Shown: in pieces, positions 17,026 to 24,973 of the stretch | How the letters are laid out: each line of letters begins with the position of its first letter | Numbering within the stretch: the first letter of the stretch is position 1 | Notes under the pieces: model-generated | The model's input: only the letters and a program-made list of their open reading frames with translations | The model's database searches: none | What the model was told of the DNA's origin: nothing | Position numbers and translations under genes: made by a program | From: an uncultured Caulobacterales bacterium | Lineage (GTDB): Bacteria; Pseudomonadota; Alphaproteobacteria; Caulobacterales; Maricaulaceae | Length of the DNA stretch: 43,180 nt | NCBI GenBank assembly: GCA_937927825.1 | Contig: CALFWV010000026.1 | Coordinates: 1-43,180 of the forward strand | Direction of reading: 5' to 3'

Positions 17026-17550
17026 ATGAGTATTCACGAAGAAATATATGACGGTCATTTGATCCGTGCCAATGCCAAAGCTGCCATGGTGTTTTTAGAC
17101 GGCTCTAAAAGCCTCGAAACCAAAATTGTCGCCATGGATCTCGAAGATGCCATTACAAAATCCAAAGCTTGGATTGACGAAAAACTCGGCGAACGCCGGG
17201 AAGAGCGCCGCGAAGTCAACATAGGCACAGTCGACGGCTATGTTGAGGTTTTCAAGGTTTTGAAATTCAGCAAAGCTCGCCGCCTGATGCTCGTTGCGCA
17301 TCGCCGCGCCGATGACCGCAAAATGTCTGCCGCTGAATTGGCGCAGGCTGCAGGTTGGAAGACCTCCACCTCTGCTACAACCCATTACAGCAAGCTGGGC
17401 AAAGAAGTTGCAGAGCGTTTGGACCTGAAAGTTAACGGCACTGACAAAGCCGCATGGACGTCTGCCGTCGCGAGTATCGACCCGGACACGGACCAATTGC
17501 AAATGCACGAAGAAGTCGCTTTGGCATTGGATGCTCTAAACATCGGCTAG
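17026..17550 (+). CDS. Unknown 174-aa cytoplasmic protein between fmt and truA
   Basis: A soluble protein with no signal peptide or membrane segment. The N-terminal ~100 residues look like a mixed alpha/beta domain with a highly charged stretch ([13 protein letters not shown], ~54-66). Residues ~105-135 ([14 protein letters not shown] then [16 protein letters not shown]) resemble the small helical, winged-helix-like tail seen in some restriction or HNH-associated proteins (LAxAxGWK...YxKLG...A). That resemblance is weak and by eye. A clear AAAGAGAG site precedes the ATG. It lies 11 bases after fmt and 16 before truA, so it is co-transcribed with translation genes. I do not recognise the family. 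Confidence 0.75.
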   Translation: MSIHEEIYDGHLIRANAKAAMVFLDGSKSLETKIVAMDLEDAITKSKAWIDEKLGERREERREVNIGTVDGYVEVFKVLKFSKARRLMLVAHRRADDRKMSAAELAQAAGWKTSTSATTHYSKLGKEVAERLDLKVNGTDKAAWTSAVASIDPDTDQLQMHEEVALALDALNIG

Positions 17551-17566
17551 ATGTGAAAATAGGCAC

Positions 17567-18304
17567 ATGGCCCGCTTTAAATTGACGATTGAATATGACG
17601 GCGGGCCATTTCAGGGCTGGCAGCGTCAAGATCATGCCTCCACGGTGCAAGGCGAGATAGAAGCGGCAGGCGCACGGTTAAACGGCGGCCCCGTAACAGT
17701 TTACGGCTCAGGCCGCACGGATAGCGGCGTCCATGCCCTCGCCCAAATTGCCCATGTCGACTTCGACAAACCGCTGCGCGCGGATCAGGTGCGGGACGCG
17801 CTGAATTTTCACTTGCAAACACACCCGATTTCCATTTTGGCCGCCGAAGAGACGGATGATGAATTCCATGCGCGGTTTGATGCGGTAGAGCGGCGGTACT
17901 TATATCGTGTCGTGGACCGTCGGCCACGCCTTGCGCTGGACCGGGGCCGCGTCTGGCGTATTCCGGTCAAACTGGACGCCGATGCCATGCATGACGCCGC
18001 GCAAGTGCTTGTCGGGAAGCATGATTTCACAACCTTTCGCGACGGGCAGTGCCAAGCTAAAAGCCCGGTCAAAACGATGGATGAGATCAATGTCTTGCGC
18101 GCAGGCCATGAAATTCATCTGACATTTCGCGCGCGGTCTTTTCTGCATAAACAAGTCCGCAGCTTTACCGGCAGCCTTGTCGAGGTCGGCATGGGGAAAT
18201 GGGATGCTGAAGATATGCAAGCGGCGCTCGACGCGCGTGATAGAACGGAATGCGGGCCCGTCGCGGCACCCGATGGACTATATTTGGTGCGGGTTATCTA
18301 CTGA
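17567..18304 (+). CDS. truA: tRNA pseudouridine synthase A (positions 38-40)
   Basis: TruA (245 aa) makes pseudouridine at positions 38-40 of the tRNA anticodon arm. It shows [13 protein letters not shown] at the N-terminus, the catalytic Asp52 in [11 protein letters not shown], the RRYLYRV segment and the C-terminal [17 protein letters not shown]. The length is normal. Its 3' end overlaps the opposing membrane-protein gene by 11 bases. Confidence 0.97.
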   Translation: MARFKLTIEYDGGPFQGWQRQDHASTVQGEIEAAGARLNGGPVTVYGSGRTDSGVHALAQIAHVDFDKPLRADQVRDALNFHLQTHPISILAAEETDDEFHARFDAVERRYLYRVVDRRPRLALDRGRVWRIPVKLDADAMHDAAQVLVGKHDFTTFRDGQCQAKSPVKTMDEINVLRAGHEIHLTFRARSFLHKQVRSFTGSLVEVGMGKWDAEDMQAALDARDRTECGPVAAPDGLYLVRVIY

Positions 18305-18851
18305 TTGCCAGCACAACGAATGTCAGCCCAACCGCGACAATCACGCAGCCAATCAAAATAGCCGTCCCCCAAGTAAATCCCGCGACCTTTTGGGCTAGCC
18401 GAATATCCGCAGCCAGAAGTCCGAGATATGCAGCGAATAAAACACCATTGGCGGCCGCGAAAGGCACACCTCTTTCCACAAACATAAAGGCGAGTCCTGA
18501 CAGCAAAGAAAGCCAGAACACGGTCCAATTGCGGGTGATGGTCCATGTGCGCACGCGGTCCATTTTTTCAAATATCATCCCGATAAGATAAGCAAGCGCC
18601 GGGAATGAAAATAACCAAACTCCAACAATAAGGACGAAGGGCAGCGTCGGCGGCAGGGTAACAGGCGCACCCGCCTGCGCCGCTCGTTCAGTTTGAATGC
18701 CGTAAGCCACCATCCAAAGCGGAAGCAGGCTGAGAGCTAAAACGACGAAAGAGAGTTTCTGCCCCTTGCGGGACAAATCAAAATACTGCTCCCAATTCGG
18801 CCACGTGCCAAGAACCGCAAAAATTCCGAGAATGGATTTGGTCAGATGCAT
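18294..18851 (-). CDS. Integral membrane protein, function unknown
   Basis: A 185-aa hydrophobic protein with about five membrane segments: ~33-52, ~72-95, ~108-126, ~130-148 and ~158-182 ([22 protein letters not shown]). No family motif is recognised. The N-terminus ([15 protein letters not shown]) is followed by a short charged, aromatic region ([14 protein letters not shown]). It is convergent with truA (11-base overlap) and divergent from the cupin gene, with only 48 bases between starts, so the two share a promoter region. No function can be proposed. Confidence 0.75.
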   Translation of the reverse strand: MHLTKSILGIFAVLGTWPNWEQYFDLSRKGQKLSFVVLALSLLPLWMVAYGIQTERAAQAGAPVTLPPTLPFVLIVGVWLFSFPALAYLIGMIFEKMDRVRTWTITRNWTVFWLSLLSGLAFMFVERGVPFAAANGVLFAAYLGLLAADIRLAQKVAGFTWGTAILIGCVIVAVGLTFVVLAISR

Positions 18852-18899
18852 GCTCTGCCTCTATGTCAGGACACTCGCTCTCGCAAGGACACCTAACCT

Positions 18900-19364
18900 A
18901 TGCCCAAACTCGATCTCACGAAAATCCGGCCGCGCGTAGGGAGTAATTATCCGGCGCCTCTCGATGCGCCGTGCCTAAACCGTGAGGGTCAGCGCTTGTC
19001 AGACGCAGGTGGACTGACTCAATTTGGCGCGAACCTCATGACGCTTTCGCCTGGCGCTTGGAGTTCCCAGCGCCATCACCACAGCCAAGAAGACGAAATG
19101 GTCTATATCGTGGTTGGCAATCCAACGCTTTATGAAAGCGCCGTTGGTGTGGTCCTCTCACCGGGAGATGTAACAACACATCCGATGGGCGACGGCATTG
19201 GGCATCACATGAAAAACGAAACAGACCGGGAGGTTGTCTATCTGGTCATTGGTGGTCGTAATCCTGAAACAGATCACGTGGTCTATCCCGATATTGATTT
19301 AGACCTACCCGCTAATGGAACGGCGAACCGCCGCTATCAGCGGAAGGACGGCAGCACCTATTAA
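18900..19364 (+). CDS. Cupin-domain protein
   Basis: A single-domain cupin of 154 aa. The metal-binding first motif is RHHHSQEDEMVYIVVG (His cluster plus Glu) and the second is GDVTTHPMGDGIGHHMKN. This type, ending in GTANRRYQRKDGS, is widespread in alphaproteobacteria and is annotated only as cupin; a small-molecule or sugar-processing role is possible but not shown. Its stop codon touches the stop of the opposing msrA with no base between them. Confidence 0.88.
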   Translation: MPKLDLTKIRPRVGSNYPAPLDAPCLNREGQRLSDAGGLTQFGANLMTLSPGAWSSQRHHHSQEDEMVYIVVGNPTLYESAVGVVLSPGDVTTHPMGDGIGHHMKNETDREVVYLVIGGRNPETDHVVYPDIDLDLPANGTANRRYQRKDGSTY

Positions 19365-19982
19365 CTAAGCCGCAGGCTTTGCTGCATCGTCCTGCGCGGG
19401 CTCCGGTAAGGCACAGAAAATGCCTGTCGGCCCGTGCATGCAATAGCCCTGCGGATTCTTTGCCAGATATTGCTGATGGTAATCTTCAGCCACATGATAA
19501 ACGTCTGGCGCGCTGCGCAGTTCTGTCGTGATGGGCCTGCCATAAGCTTTGGCATACCGCGCAATCGCGGCCTTGGAGGCCTCCATTTGTGCGTCGCTAT
19601 ATGTGAAAATCGCCGAGCGATATTGCGGCCCGACATCATTGCCTTGGCGGTCGCCTTGGGTCGGGTCGTGATGTTCGAAAAAAACTTTCAGGATTTCATC
19701 AAAGCTGATGACGGCCGGGTCAAAGACGACATGGCACATTTCGGCGTGACCGGTTTTGCCCGTGCAGACCAGACGGTAATCCGGCTTCGGCGTATGACCG
19801 CCGGAATAGCCCACACTGGTGACATGTACGCCGTCCAGCTTCCACAAAATACGCTCGGCGCCCCAGAAACAGCCGAAACCGAGTTGGGTTTGTTCAAATC
19901 CATCGGGCAGCTCTGCGAACATCAGTTCGCCATTGACATAATGTGTGCGGGCTTCGCACAGGCTCAAATCCATCCGGCTCAT
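19365..19982 (-). CDS. msrA: Peptide-methionine (S)-S-oxide reductase, cytoplasmic
   Basis: MsrA (205 aa) reduces the S form of methionine sulfoxide in proteins. The catalytic Cys38 lies in GFGCFWGAE; other blocks are VGYSGG, TGHAEMCHVVFDP, the FFEHHDPTQGDRQGNDVGPQYRSAI stretch and YHQQYLAKNPQGYC, with resolving Cys residues in the tail (YCMHGPTGIFC). There is no signal peptide, so it acts in the cytoplasm. It follows the N-formylglutamate amidohydrolase-like gene by four bases. A second, lipoprotein MsrA is at 40274-40957. Confidence 0.96.
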   Translation of the reverse strand: MSRMDLSLCEARTHYVNGELMFAELPDGFEQTQLGFGCFWGAERILWKLDGVHVTSVGYSGGHTPKPDYRLVCTGKTGHAEMCHVVFDPAVISFDEILKVFFEHHDPTQGDRQGNDVGPQYRSAIFTYSDAQMEASKAAIARYAKAYGRPITTELRSAPDVYHVAEDYHQQYLAKNPQGYCMHGPTGIFCALPEPAQDDAAKPAA

Positions 19983-19986
19983 AGGT

Positions 19987-20709
19987 CTAATCCAATATTT
20001 GTTTTAACGCGTCACCCAAGAGTTTAACGTATCTGGTGACACCGTAATCATGGCGGATGTGGTCTTGACGGATTTCAATTGCAAGGTGGCGAAGTGCGCG
20101 TGGCGCCACATGCAGATCAATCGTATGGTTAAGGTCATGGGCCGAATAGGGTTCATTTAACCCAACAGATAATTTGGGCGCAACCCGATAAATGGCGTCT
20201 TTGAAATCCTGCGCCGTTGCCTCATCATGTTTGACCAACAGGCCCATATCCAGCGTGCGGGTTTCCCCCATATGAGGCTTGGGCGTGAAAGAATGCAGCG
20301 AGATCGCCAGCGGCGCAGAGAGCTGGTTCAACTGCTGCGTCAAGGCCGCGTGATAGGGCGCATAAAGTGTCTCTATGCGTTCGGCCCGCGCCTCTGCGCT
20401 GATATTTTGGTTCCCGGGAATCAGCGTTCCGTCGGAGCTGTTGGGAATCAAACTCTCCATACGTTTGGAGCGGTTTGGATCAATCAGCAGCCGAGAGAAT
20501 CCGGCCACAACGCCCCCACATTTGAACCGATCACACAGGCCGCGAATAACGGCTTCCGTACCAATATCCCACGCAATGTGCCGCGTCAGATCATCGCCCG
20601 TCAGGCCCAAATTATCATATCTATCCGGAATGTGCCGCGACGCATGATCCCCAAAAATGAAAAGCGGCGTCTCGGACGCTGCGGGAATGATGTGAAAGGG
20701 GTTGGACAT
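19987..20709 (-). CDS. N-formylglutamate amidohydrolase-family protein
   Basis: A 240-aa zinc-peptidase-like hydrolase of the FGase family, known from HutG-type enzymes that release formate from N-formylglutamate. Visible features are the N-terminal FIFGDHASRHIPDRYDNLGL segment with likely metal ligands (His and Asp), ARHIAWDIG-like TRHIAWDIGTEAV, the SRLLIDPNR block and SLHSFTPKP. No hut genes are nearby; instead it is coupled to msrA (four-base gap). Relatives in alphaproteobacteria often stand outside histidine operons, so the true substrate may differ. Confidence 0.87.
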   Translation of the reverse strand: MSNPFHIIPAASETPLFIFGDHASRHIPDRYDNLGLTGDDLTRHIAWDIGTEAVIRGLCDRFKCGGVVAGFSRLLIDPNRSKRMESLIPNSSDGTLIPGNQNISAEARAERIETLYAPYHAALTQQLNQLSAPLAISLHSFTPKPHMGETRTLDMGLLVKHDEATAQDFKDAIYRVAPKLSVGLNEPYSAHDLNHTIDLHVAPRALRHLAIEIRQDHIRHDYGVTRYVKLLGDALKQILD

Positions 20710-20808
20710 ATGGACGGGTGATAACAGATGAGGCGGAAATGTGTGAGGGATAGTTTCAGTTTGATCGAAATTTACGCGGCAAGGTCAATCTTCTTCCGTC
20801 TCGGTCAT

Positions 20809-20836
20809 AAAAAAGGCCGCAATCGAAATTGCGGCC
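20809..20836 (-). terminator. Rho-independent terminator of the glycine-zipper gene
   Basis: On the minus strand a perfect 9-bp stem (GGCCGCAAT / ATTGCGGCC) closes a TTCG tetraloop and is followed by six T. It lies 23 bases past the stop of the gene ending at 20859. It is one of the clearest terminators in the window. Confidence 0.93.
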
Positions 20837-20858
20837 CAATTTACGGTTTTAAACGGGA

Positions 20859-21671
20859 TTAATGCCCCATGTCGCAGCTATAACGTCCATGGTAATGCGT
20901 GCGGTGGGCCGTCTGGTGCTGACGCGGCCTGGTATAAGTAACGGGCGCAGGCTGGCTGTAGACCGTTCTGTGCGTCGCCGGCTGCGTATAAACAGTCCGT
21001 TGCGGGACGGGTTGCGAATAGACAATACGCTGAGTCGTCGGCTGAGACTGGCTGTAATAACCGCCATTTGTTGACGGCGCAGTATAGTCACGCGCGCCAT
21101 GTGTCGTGCTATACGTCTGGTGGGCATATTGGCTGTTATTTCCGGACGGTGGATAAGTTACTGTCCCTGTTGAATGGGTTGTGCCTTGGGCAACACCGCC
21201 CGCGCCATAATAGGGATCTGAATAGACCGGATGATTTGAAACCGTCACGCGGTCCTCATAATAAGGCTGTGGCGTGCCGTAAGTCGATGGGGTGCCGTAA
21301 GAGCTGGTCCCATATTGTGCATTGCCATATTGTGCATTGCCATATTGGGATGTCGGTTGGGACGCATAAACCGTCTCCGTCGTTTCATATACCGGGTCAC
21401 AATCGACCGTCTTATCCGCGATACCAACCCCGGCAAGACCGCCTAGAACCGCGCCGATTGCGCTGCCTTCGGTCCGCGCGCCGTTTCCTGACACTTGCGA
21501 GCCGACAACCCCGCCGATGACGGCACCTGCGACGCCGCCCAAGACCTGGCGTGTATCTTCATTTGTTTTGCAACGCTCATGCGCGTCATATCCATTACTA
21601 TTTGCGGCAGCGATAGCCGGAGTCAGGGAAACCGCGAGGATCATGGCTGTTGATGATAGTAGAGTTTTCAT
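20859..21671 (-). CDS. Exported glycine-zipper protein with Tyr/Gln/Thr-rich repeat tail
   Basis: A 270-aa envelope protein. The ATG at 21671 is chosen because GGAGG stands five bases ahead; an in-frame ATG seven codons upstream lacks this. It has a signal peptide (MKTLLSSTAMILAVSLTPAIAAA), then a glycine-zipper segment (~40-80: VLGGVAGAVIGGVVGSQVSG, then IGAVLGGLAGVGIADK) as in 17 kDa surface-antigen and SlyB-like proteins that insert in the outer membrane. The rest is low complexity, rich in Tyr, Gln, Thr and Pro, with QYGNA repeats near ~105-115 and (Q/H)RTVY(S/T)QP repeats near ~215-245. A near-match CtrA box lies about 60 bases upstream. Function is unknown, probably outer-membrane integrity. 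Confidence 0.85.
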   Translation of the reverse strand: MKTLLSSTAMILAVSLTPAIAAANSNGYDAHERCKTNEDTRQVLGGVAGAVIGGVVGSQVSGNGARTEGSAIGAVLGGLAGVGIADKTVDCDPVYETTETVYASQPTSQYGNAQYGNAQYGTSSYGTPSTYGTPQPYYEDRVTVSNHPVYSDPYYGAGGVAQGTTHSTGTVTYPPSGNNSQYAHQTYSTTHGARDYTAPSTNGGYYSQSQPTTQRIVYSQPVPQRTVYTQPATHRTVYSQPAPVTYTRPRQHQTAHRTHYHGRYSCDMGH

Positions 21672-21731
21672 ATTTACCTCCGTCGTTGTCATCAGACAGA
21701 GGAGACATATCCGCTGAAAATCTGATTACGG

Positions 21732-21746
21732 TTAAGCGTTAGTGAA
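21732..21746. promoter_or_regulatory. Near-match CtrA box upstream of the glycine-zipper gene
   Basis: TTAA-GCGTTAG-TGAA matches the CtrA pattern TTAA-N7-TTAA at seven of eight positions, 60 bases upstream of the gene start at 21671 (minus strand). It is a weak candidate on its own. Confidence 0.3.
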
Positions 21747-22082
21747 GACCTCTTGAACAAATTCTGAAACGCGAATCCATCTCCCGTTCATTAAACTCAC
21801 GTTCAGGAAAGCGGGTGGGGCGGGAGCCTCAATTCTTGTAAAGTAAGTCGGCCGAACATGACCGAAAACGTTAGCTCGGGCGGACCGGCATGGACGGAGA
21901 TTGGACAATCTCTGGTCTTTCAAAACTCTATCCCTGTATGTCTACGCCTCTATTGCAATTAAAACCCAACTCATTCAATCGCTTGTAAAAAATCTGAAAA
22001 GATGCGTCCTCACTTTGGGTTTTGTCCCGCATATTTACGCTTGTCTTCTTCCAAAGGGCGGTCAGGTGCACGCGTAACGCCC

Positions 22083-22139
22083 GCAATTGACCCTGTGAGT
22101 CGATTGCAGTGTAGCGCCGAACCGCTCTAGGCGGTTCGG
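22083..22139. other. Two adjacent hairpins, possible small RNA or orphan terminator
   Basis: The first stem is GCAATTGA (22083-22090) with TCGATTGC (22100-22107), including one wobble pair. The second is a perfect 9-bp stem, CCGAACCGC (22117-22125) with GCGGTTCGG (22131-22139), loop TCTAG. The bases after it are T/G-rich but not a proper T run. No neighbouring gene needs a terminator here. Confidence 0.35.
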
Positions 22140-22342
22140 TTGTGCAATTCTGTAGAGTTTAGAATCAAAAATTGGGCGAAGGATGCGCATTTTTTTTAGC
22201 TTTATTTTGAAATGAAACAGAATTGCACGAGCTGGGAGGGCTCAAAGCATTCGCATGTCGCATTCGCACTTAGCAGAGCCTAACCACCCACACGAACATC
22301 CCTTCTAATTTTAGATAGATAGCAAACGGAAAAACTTAAAAA

Positions 22343-22366
22343 CGAAACATCGAAACATCGAAACAC
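22343..22366. repeat. Short tandem repeat, three copies of an 8-bp unit
   Basis: CGAAACAT at 22343-22350 and 22351-22358, then CGAAACAC at 22359-22366. It directly abuts the REP-like element that begins at 22370. Confidence 0.8.
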
Positions 22367-22369
22367 TGA

Positions 22370-22491
22370 ATTGTCATCCCGCACCAGAGGATGCGGGACC
22401 TTTCGGCAATCAAACTCATCCTACGTTCTGAAAACGACAGGCCCCGCATCTCCGGTGTTTGACTCATCAAACAATGGCGCGGGATGATAAT
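22370..22491. repeat. REP-like / MITE-like inverted repeat element
   Basis: The terminal inverted repeats are ATTGTCATCCCGC (22370-22382) and GCGGGATGATAAT (22479-22491), matching at 12 of 13 positions. Inside, GGATGCGGGACC (~22389-22400) can pair with GGCCCCGCATCT (~22440-22451), and CCCGCA/TGCGGG form a small hairpin at 22378-22397. The whole could fold into one long imperfect hairpin. ATTGTCATCCCGC-type repeats are common between genes in alphaproteobacteria. There is no transposase nearby. Confidence 0.65.
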
Positions 22492-22511
22492 GGCGTTTGG
22501 TCTATGGGTTC

Positions 22512-23927
22512 CTACAATCCAATACTGCGGTAATGCAGAGCGATGTCATTAATTGCGGTGTAGAAGGCGGCCGTACGCAGATCTTCTAACTCCGGCTTTT
22601 CCTTGAGTGTGTCGCGAATATTGCGATAGGCGAGGCGCATCGTATCGTCGAGCCCTGCGCGCACGAGGTCCAATTCATCCGCGCCGTCCAGATATTTGGA
22701 TTTAAAGCCGCGCGTGAATTTCATGCCTTGCTTTTCCAAGGCTGTGATGAGCGCATTATTTCGCCCTTCTTCATAGCGGCGCTGCAACCGTCCGAAACGG
22801 ATTTGGTTGATGTTTTTCACCCATTCGAAATAAGACACCGTCACGCCGCCCGCATTTGCAAACATATCAGGGATAATTGTGATGCCCCGATCGCGGAGAA
22901 TTTTATCGGCTTTCGCGGTGACCGGTCCGTTCGCCGCCTCGATAATTAGCTTGGTCTTTATATCATGGGCATTTGAAACATTAATCACGGACTCAAGCGC
23001 CGCCGGAATTAAAATGTCACATTTATCCATCAAGCCGTTTGCGTCTTGAGATACAGTGCCGCCGTCGAATTCAGCCAATGGCGCGCCCGACGTCATGTGA
23101 TCTTTCAATTTCTGGATGTCGAGGCCGTCTTTATTTCGAATCACGCCGTCACGTTCAATCACGGTGATGATTTTGGCTTTGTCTTCGGTCTGCAAAAACA
23201 GCGCGGCGTGGAAACCCACATTTCCCAAACCCTGAACAACAATCTTTTTACCCTTTAGGTCGCCGCGTAAACCGGCCGCTTTTACATCATCGGAGTGACG
23301 GAAGAATTCTTGCAGAGCGAATTGAACGCCGCGCCCTGTCGCTTCGGTACGGCCCATGATGCCGCCCAAATGCACAGGCTTGCCCGTGACGCAGGCAATT
23401 GCGTCAATGTTCTCATTATGGAGGCGGCGATATTCATCGGCCATCCAGGCCATCTCCCGCTCGCCCGTGCCCATATCGGGCGCAGGGACGTTGAGGGACG
23501 GATGGATGAGGTCCCGACGGGACAACTCGAAGGTAAAGCGGCGGGTAATCCGCTCCAGCTCTTCCTCATTCCAATCTTGCGGGTTGATACACAGCCCCCC
23601 TTTGGAGCCGCCAAATGGCACATCAACCAAGGCGCATTTATAAGTCATCAAAGCCGCCAAAGCCTCAACTTCATCTTGGTTCACACCCAATGAATAGCGG
23701 ATACCGCCTTTGACTGGTTCCTTATGCTCCGAATGGACCGAACGATATCCGGTGAATGTATGCACATCACCTCGCAATTTAACGCCGAAGCGGACGATAT
23801 AGGTGGCGTTACAGACCCGAATTTTCTCTATGAGCTTGTCCGAAATATCCATGAAACTGGCTGCGCGGTTGAACATAACCTCGACGGATTCGCGAAAGCC
23901 GAGCTCATTAGAAGACGCTTTGGACAT
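22512..23927 (-). CDS. gdhA: Glutamate dehydrogenase (Glu/Leu/Phe/Val dehydrogenase family)
   Basis: A hexameric-type amino-acid dehydrogenase of 471 aa that interconverts glutamate and 2-oxoglutarate plus ammonia, with NAD(P). Motifs are the substrate-site Lys in VPFGGSKGGLCINP, then PAPDMGTGEREMAWMADEY, TGKPVHLGGIMGR, the nucleotide-binding VVQGLGNVGFHAALFL and the EAANGPVT region. The ATG at 23927 is preferred over an earlier one at 24017 because AGAGGTGATC sits just upstream and the protein then starts at the usual place. Coenzyme preference and choice of glutamate over other amino acids are inferred from family likeness. Confidence 0.9.
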   Translation of the reverse strand: MSKASSNELGFRESVEVMFNRAASFMDISDKLIEKIRVCNATYIVRFGVKLRGDVHTFTGYRSVHSEHKEPVKGGIRYSLGVNQDEVEALAALMTYKCALVDVPFGGSKGGLCINPQDWNEEELERITRRFTFELSRRDLIHPSLNVPAPDMGTGEREMAWMADEYRRLHNENIDAIACVTGKPVHLGGIMGRTEATGRGVQFALQEFFRHSDDVKAAGLRGDLKGKKIVVQGLGNVGFHAALFLQTEDKAKIITVIERDGVIRNKDGLDIQKLKDHMTSGAPLAEFDGGTVSQDANGLMDKCDILIPAALESVINVSNAHDIKTKLIIEAANGPVTAKADKILRDRGITIIPDMFANAGGVTVSYFEWVKNINQIRFGRLQRRYEEGRNNALITALEKQGMKFTRGFKSKYLDGADELDLVRAGLDDTMRLAYRNIRDTLKEKPELEDLRTAAFYTAINDIALHYRSIGL

Positions 23928-24075
23928 GTGATCACCTCTTTGGATATTCCCCGCGTAATAGCGCCTGCCTAGCGGGTGAGGCACGCAATTGTAACCTCGA
24001 TTTTTGCAGCTTTGCACAAAATTGTCTCTCCCGCCTCCTGCGGAACTGCCCGCCCTTGAGCGGGGACTCGCTTGT

Positions 24076-24090
24076 TTAACGAGGCTTTAG
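24076..24090. promoter_or_regulatory. Near-match CtrA box upstream of the Pro/Gln-rich protein
   Basis: TTAA-CGAGGCT-TTAG matches TTAA-N7-TTAA at seven of eight positions and ends 44 bases before the chosen ATG at 24135. Confidence 0.35.
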
Positions 24091-24134
24091 GTTTTAGCAA
24101 CCATAAGGGGGGTCGATATTCCGGGGACACGACC

Positions 24135-24923
24135 ATGACTAATACGATTCCAACAAATCCGACGCCAACGGCTGTGCCGTGGACGCCAGATATGACCCAG
24201 CCGAACGCAAACGGTCAAAGCCAGGCCTATCAGCCCCAGACGCAACAGCCCCAGACGCAACAGCAGGCTGTGCCCGCTCAGAGGCCGGCGGCGCCTTACC
24301 AGCCGACGCCGCATTATCAGCCCCCTCAGCCAGATTATGCACAAGCGAGCGCGCCGCAAGGCTATCCACCGCAGCCGCAGGTCCACACGCCCCCGGCATA
24401 TCCGCCTCAACATCAACATATGTCTCCCACTCAATATGCACCTGCCTTCCAGCCTGTGCATCACACGCAGCAGCCCGCTGCACCCCAAATGGGGCAGGTT
24501 GCTGCTGTACCCCCTCACATGGAACAGGCGGCACAATATGCCCCGCAACAGCACCCGCATTATGCGCCTGGCGGCCCGCCGCCGATGCCAGCGGCGCTCG
24601 ACGCAGTCCGCGGCGCGCCTCAGAAATCGAAGAGCTTTCTTGCCAATCTGCTGAAACGCTCGCCCAAGCCCACTGAAGCCGAGTTTGAGCCACCGGTGAA
24701 ATCCGGATCTTTATTGAATAAGAACTTCATTATCGGAGCGGCAACAGGACTGGTTATCGGGGCCTTTGTGCTTCCGATGCTTGTGAACATATTGGGCGGC
24801 GGTTCATCCTCGCAAACGCAAGTCCAAGCCGCCACGGCGCCTGTCACGGCGATTTCCCCGACCTCGGACGGCGATACATTCCTCGACAATGCGATGGCCA
24901 ATGACGCGCGGGGGACGCCTTAA
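24135..24923 (+). CDS. Pro/Gln-rich single-span membrane protein, function unknown
   Basis: A 262-aa protein whose first ~165 residues are low complexity (Pro, Gln, Ala, Tyr, His) and surely disordered, including two exact QPQTQ units from a 15-bp tandem repeat. A short basic segment follows (KSKSFLANLLKRSPKPTE), then one membrane span near ~202-222 (FIIGAATGLVIGAFVLPMLVNIL), and a ~40-residue tail. With no signal peptide, the long disordered part is likely cytoplasmic. The ATG at 24135 is chosen over a TTG at 24072. Long Pro-rich disordered proteins with a membrane anchor often act in polar or cell-cycle organisation in this class; that is a guess supported only by the upstream CtrA-like box. 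Confidence 0.75.
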   Translation: MTNTIPTNPTPTAVPWTPDMTQPNANGQSQAYQPQTQQPQTQQQAVPAQRPAAPYQPTPHYQPPQPDYAQASAPQGYPPQPQVHTPPAYPPQHQHMSPTQYAPAFQPVHHTQQPAAPQMGQVAAVPPHMEQAAQYAPQQHPHYAPGGPPPMPAALDAVRGAPQKSKSFLANLLKRSPKPTEAEFEPPVKSGSLLNKNFIIGAATGLVIGAFVLPMLVNILGGGSSSQTQVQAATAPVTAISPTSDGDTFLDNAMANDARGTP

Positions 24924-24973
24924 AGCGCCCTCAGCTATCAACCTTTGGCGTTCTCCGCGGTAGAAATCAGAGC

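Larger units (their letters stand above)
21672..22511. other. 840-base region without a convincing gene
   Basis: No coding sequence is supported. The stretch holds a near-match CtrA box (21732), a small hairpin (GAGATT/AATCTC near 21897-21912), two adjacent hairpins (22083-22139), an 8-bp tandem repeat (22343-22366) and a REP-like inverted repeat (22370-22491). The remainder is AT-richer than the flanking genes and shows nothing further. Confidence 0.6.

Noticed and set aside
19434-20027. 197-codon open frame opposite msrA
   Set aside because: It lies across msrA and the start of the FGase-like gene; no supporting motif or start site.
22117-22139. tRNA T-arm-like sequence (GGTTCGG) in the non-coding region
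   Set aside because: No acceptor stem, D-arm or anticodon arm could be built around it.
22343-22366. CRISPR-like repeats
   Set aside because: The units are 8 bp, directly abutting and without spacers.
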